Positions 6,396 through 7,123 of a DNA stretch of 7,123 bases are shown one piece after another. The DNA is taken from NCBI GenBank assembly GCA_002422985.1, contig DITZ01000060.1, forward strand, positions 19,191 to 26,313, in the 5' to 3' direction. The position numbers and the translations under genes were made by a program. This stretch comes from Sphingomonadales bacterium UBA6171 (GTDB lineage Bacteria; Pseudomonadota; Alphaproteobacteria; Sphingomonadales; Sphingomonadaceae). Every line of letters starts with the position of its first letter. Within the stretch, counting starts at the first letter, position 1. The notes below the pieces were generated by a model. It saw only the letters and a list, made by a program, of their open reading frames with translations. It was not told the DNA's origin and did not search any database.

Positions 6396-6688
6396 TGGCG
6401 GCTGCGGCTTGGAGCCGGATGGCGCAGCACCCGGACCAGTGGGGTGGCGAGCAGGCAGACGGCGCTGAACCATTTGCGGCTCACCCGGAAAACAGGAGCA
6501 CCGATCAGCAGATCGCGGATGGTGCCGCCGCGCAGGCCGGTCCTGCCGGCAAGGAAAGCGCCGGTGACGATGTCCTGCCGGGCGCGGGCGACCACCAGCG
6601 CGCCGATAACGGCGAAGATGAACAGGCCGGGATAATCCAGCGCGATACAGACCTGCCGCAATTCCGCCGGTGCGGCGGCGTCCGTCAC
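6329..6688 (-). pseudogene. Truncated TRIC/UPF0126-type membrane channel remnant
   Basis: The frame encodes 119 residues. Roughly the first 88 resemble the first repeat of the bacterial TRIC (UPF0126) cation-channel family: LDYPGLFIFAVIGALVVARA (17-36), then GGTIRDLLIGAPVF (54-67) and a second hydrophobic stretch (AVCLLATPLV, 76-85). The family is normally about 200 residues with two such repeats of three helices. Here the sequence becomes Arg/Ser/His-rich after about residue 89 (near base 6421) and runs antisense into the 3' end of the PLD gene; the second repeat is absent in all frames. Arginine stands where the family usually has non-charged residues (R49, R53 in the GGG loop, R68 for Trp after PVF), which points to decay. 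The GTG start at 6688 shares GTGA with the lpd stop, so it was probably translated by coupling to lpd. An alternative is an expressed half-channel; I consider that unlikely. Confidence 0.65.
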
Positions 6689-7123
6689 AGGTGAATCGGT
6701 TTGCCGGTTACCGCCATGGCCGCTTCCTTCAGGGATTCGGCGTGGGTGGGGTGGGCGTGGCAGGTGAGCGCGATGTCTTGCGACGACGCGCCCATTTCCA
6801 TGGCCAGCGCGGCTTCGGCAATCAGCGTGCCGGCAAGACGGTTGACGATCCAGACGCCCAGCACGCGATCGGACCTGGCGTCGGCGATAACCTTCACAAA
6901 GCCGTCGGTGTCCTGATTGGTCTTGGCACGGCTGTTGGCGAGGAAGGGGAATTTGCCGATTTTCACCGCGCCCCCGGCCCGCGCGGCTTCTTCGCTGAGG
7001 CCGACGCCGGCGATTTCGGGCATGGTGTACACGACCGAGGGGATGACATCATGGTTCACATAGCCGGTGAGGCCGGCGATATTGTCGGCCACGGCAAGGC
7101 CTTCATCCTCGGCCTTGTGCGCC
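6685..7123 (-). CDS. lpd: Dihydrolipoyl dehydrogenase (E3), C-terminal part, 5' end outside window
   Basis: This is the last 145 residues or so of the flavoprotein that reoxidises dihydrolipoamide with NAD+ in the pyruvate, 2-oxoglutarate or branched-chain 2-oxoacid dehydrogenase complexes. The visible part begins AHKAEDEGLAVADNIAG and covers the dimerisation domain: VIPSVVYTMPEIAGVGLSEE, KFPFLANSRAK, TDGFVKVIADA and the catalytic HAHPTHAE segment. The catalytic His is encoded at 6751-6753 and its partner Glu at 6736-6738; both come from the subunit that completes the other subunit's active site. The protein ends TGKPIHL. FAD- and NAD-binding domains lie beyond the right edge. The stop TGA overlaps the GTG start of the TRIC remnant. 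By analogy, sucA and sucB may lie further right; this is not visible. Confidence 0.95.
   Translation of the reverse strand, partial: AHKAEDEGLAVADNIAGLTGYVNHDVIPSVVYTMPEIAGVGLSEEAARAGGAVKIGKFPFLANSRAKTNQDTDGFVKVIADARSDRVLGVWIVNRLAGTLIAEAALAMEMGASSQDIALTCHAHPTHAESLKEAAMAVTGKPIHL

Noticed and set aside
6399..6430. Possible stem-loop after the PLD stop (gctgc...gcagc with an inner ggct/agcc)
   Set aside because: The stem is short and interrupted and no T tract follows, so I do not call it a terminator.

Overview
This 7.1 kb window is GC-rich and gene-dense, with strongly G/C-biased third codon positions. It looks like ordinary chromosome from an alphaproteobacterium, most likely a sphingomonad. 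That placement is inferred from the style of the SppA, dihydrolipoyl dehydrogenase and membrane-protein sequences; no rRNA or other taxonomic marker is present. I see no mobile element, CRISPR array, tRNA or rRNA.

Layout, left to right. Positions 1-104 hold two identical 20-bp palindromes (1-20 and 77-96). The second forms a plus-strand terminator-like hairpin with a T tract. A minus-strand TrmA/RlmD-type RNA uracil-5 methyltransferase follows (105-1313). A divergent small lipoprotein gene (1381-1692, plus) overlaps tail to tail, by 98 bp, with a minus-strand gene for a protein with about ten membrane spans (1595-2701). That gene diverges from a 67K-type signal peptide peptidase gene, sppA (2798-4678, plus). 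sppA is followed without a gap by a cytoplasmic-looking phospholipase D-superfamily gene with two HKD motifs (4683-6395, plus), probably in the same operon.

The right end is a minus-strand unit that converges on the PLD gene. It holds the C-terminal part of dihydrolipoyl dehydrogenase (lpd, entering from beyond the right edge, stop at 6685). Coupled to it by a GTGA overlap is a broken remnant of a TRIC/UPF0126-type membrane channel gene. Recognisable homology in the remnant stops about 25 bp from the PLD stop codon, which suggests an old rearrangement or deletion there.

No pathway links the whole window. The plausible functional units are sppA-PLD (envelope protein and lipid processing, inferred only) and lpd with its former channel neighbour (central metabolism, with the usual sucA-sucB partners presumably outside the window). 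I found no convincing undescribed multi-gene system. The points most worth checking are the TRIC remnant and its junction, the twin palindromes, the convergent overlap, a possible leaderless promoter, and unusual residues in SppA.
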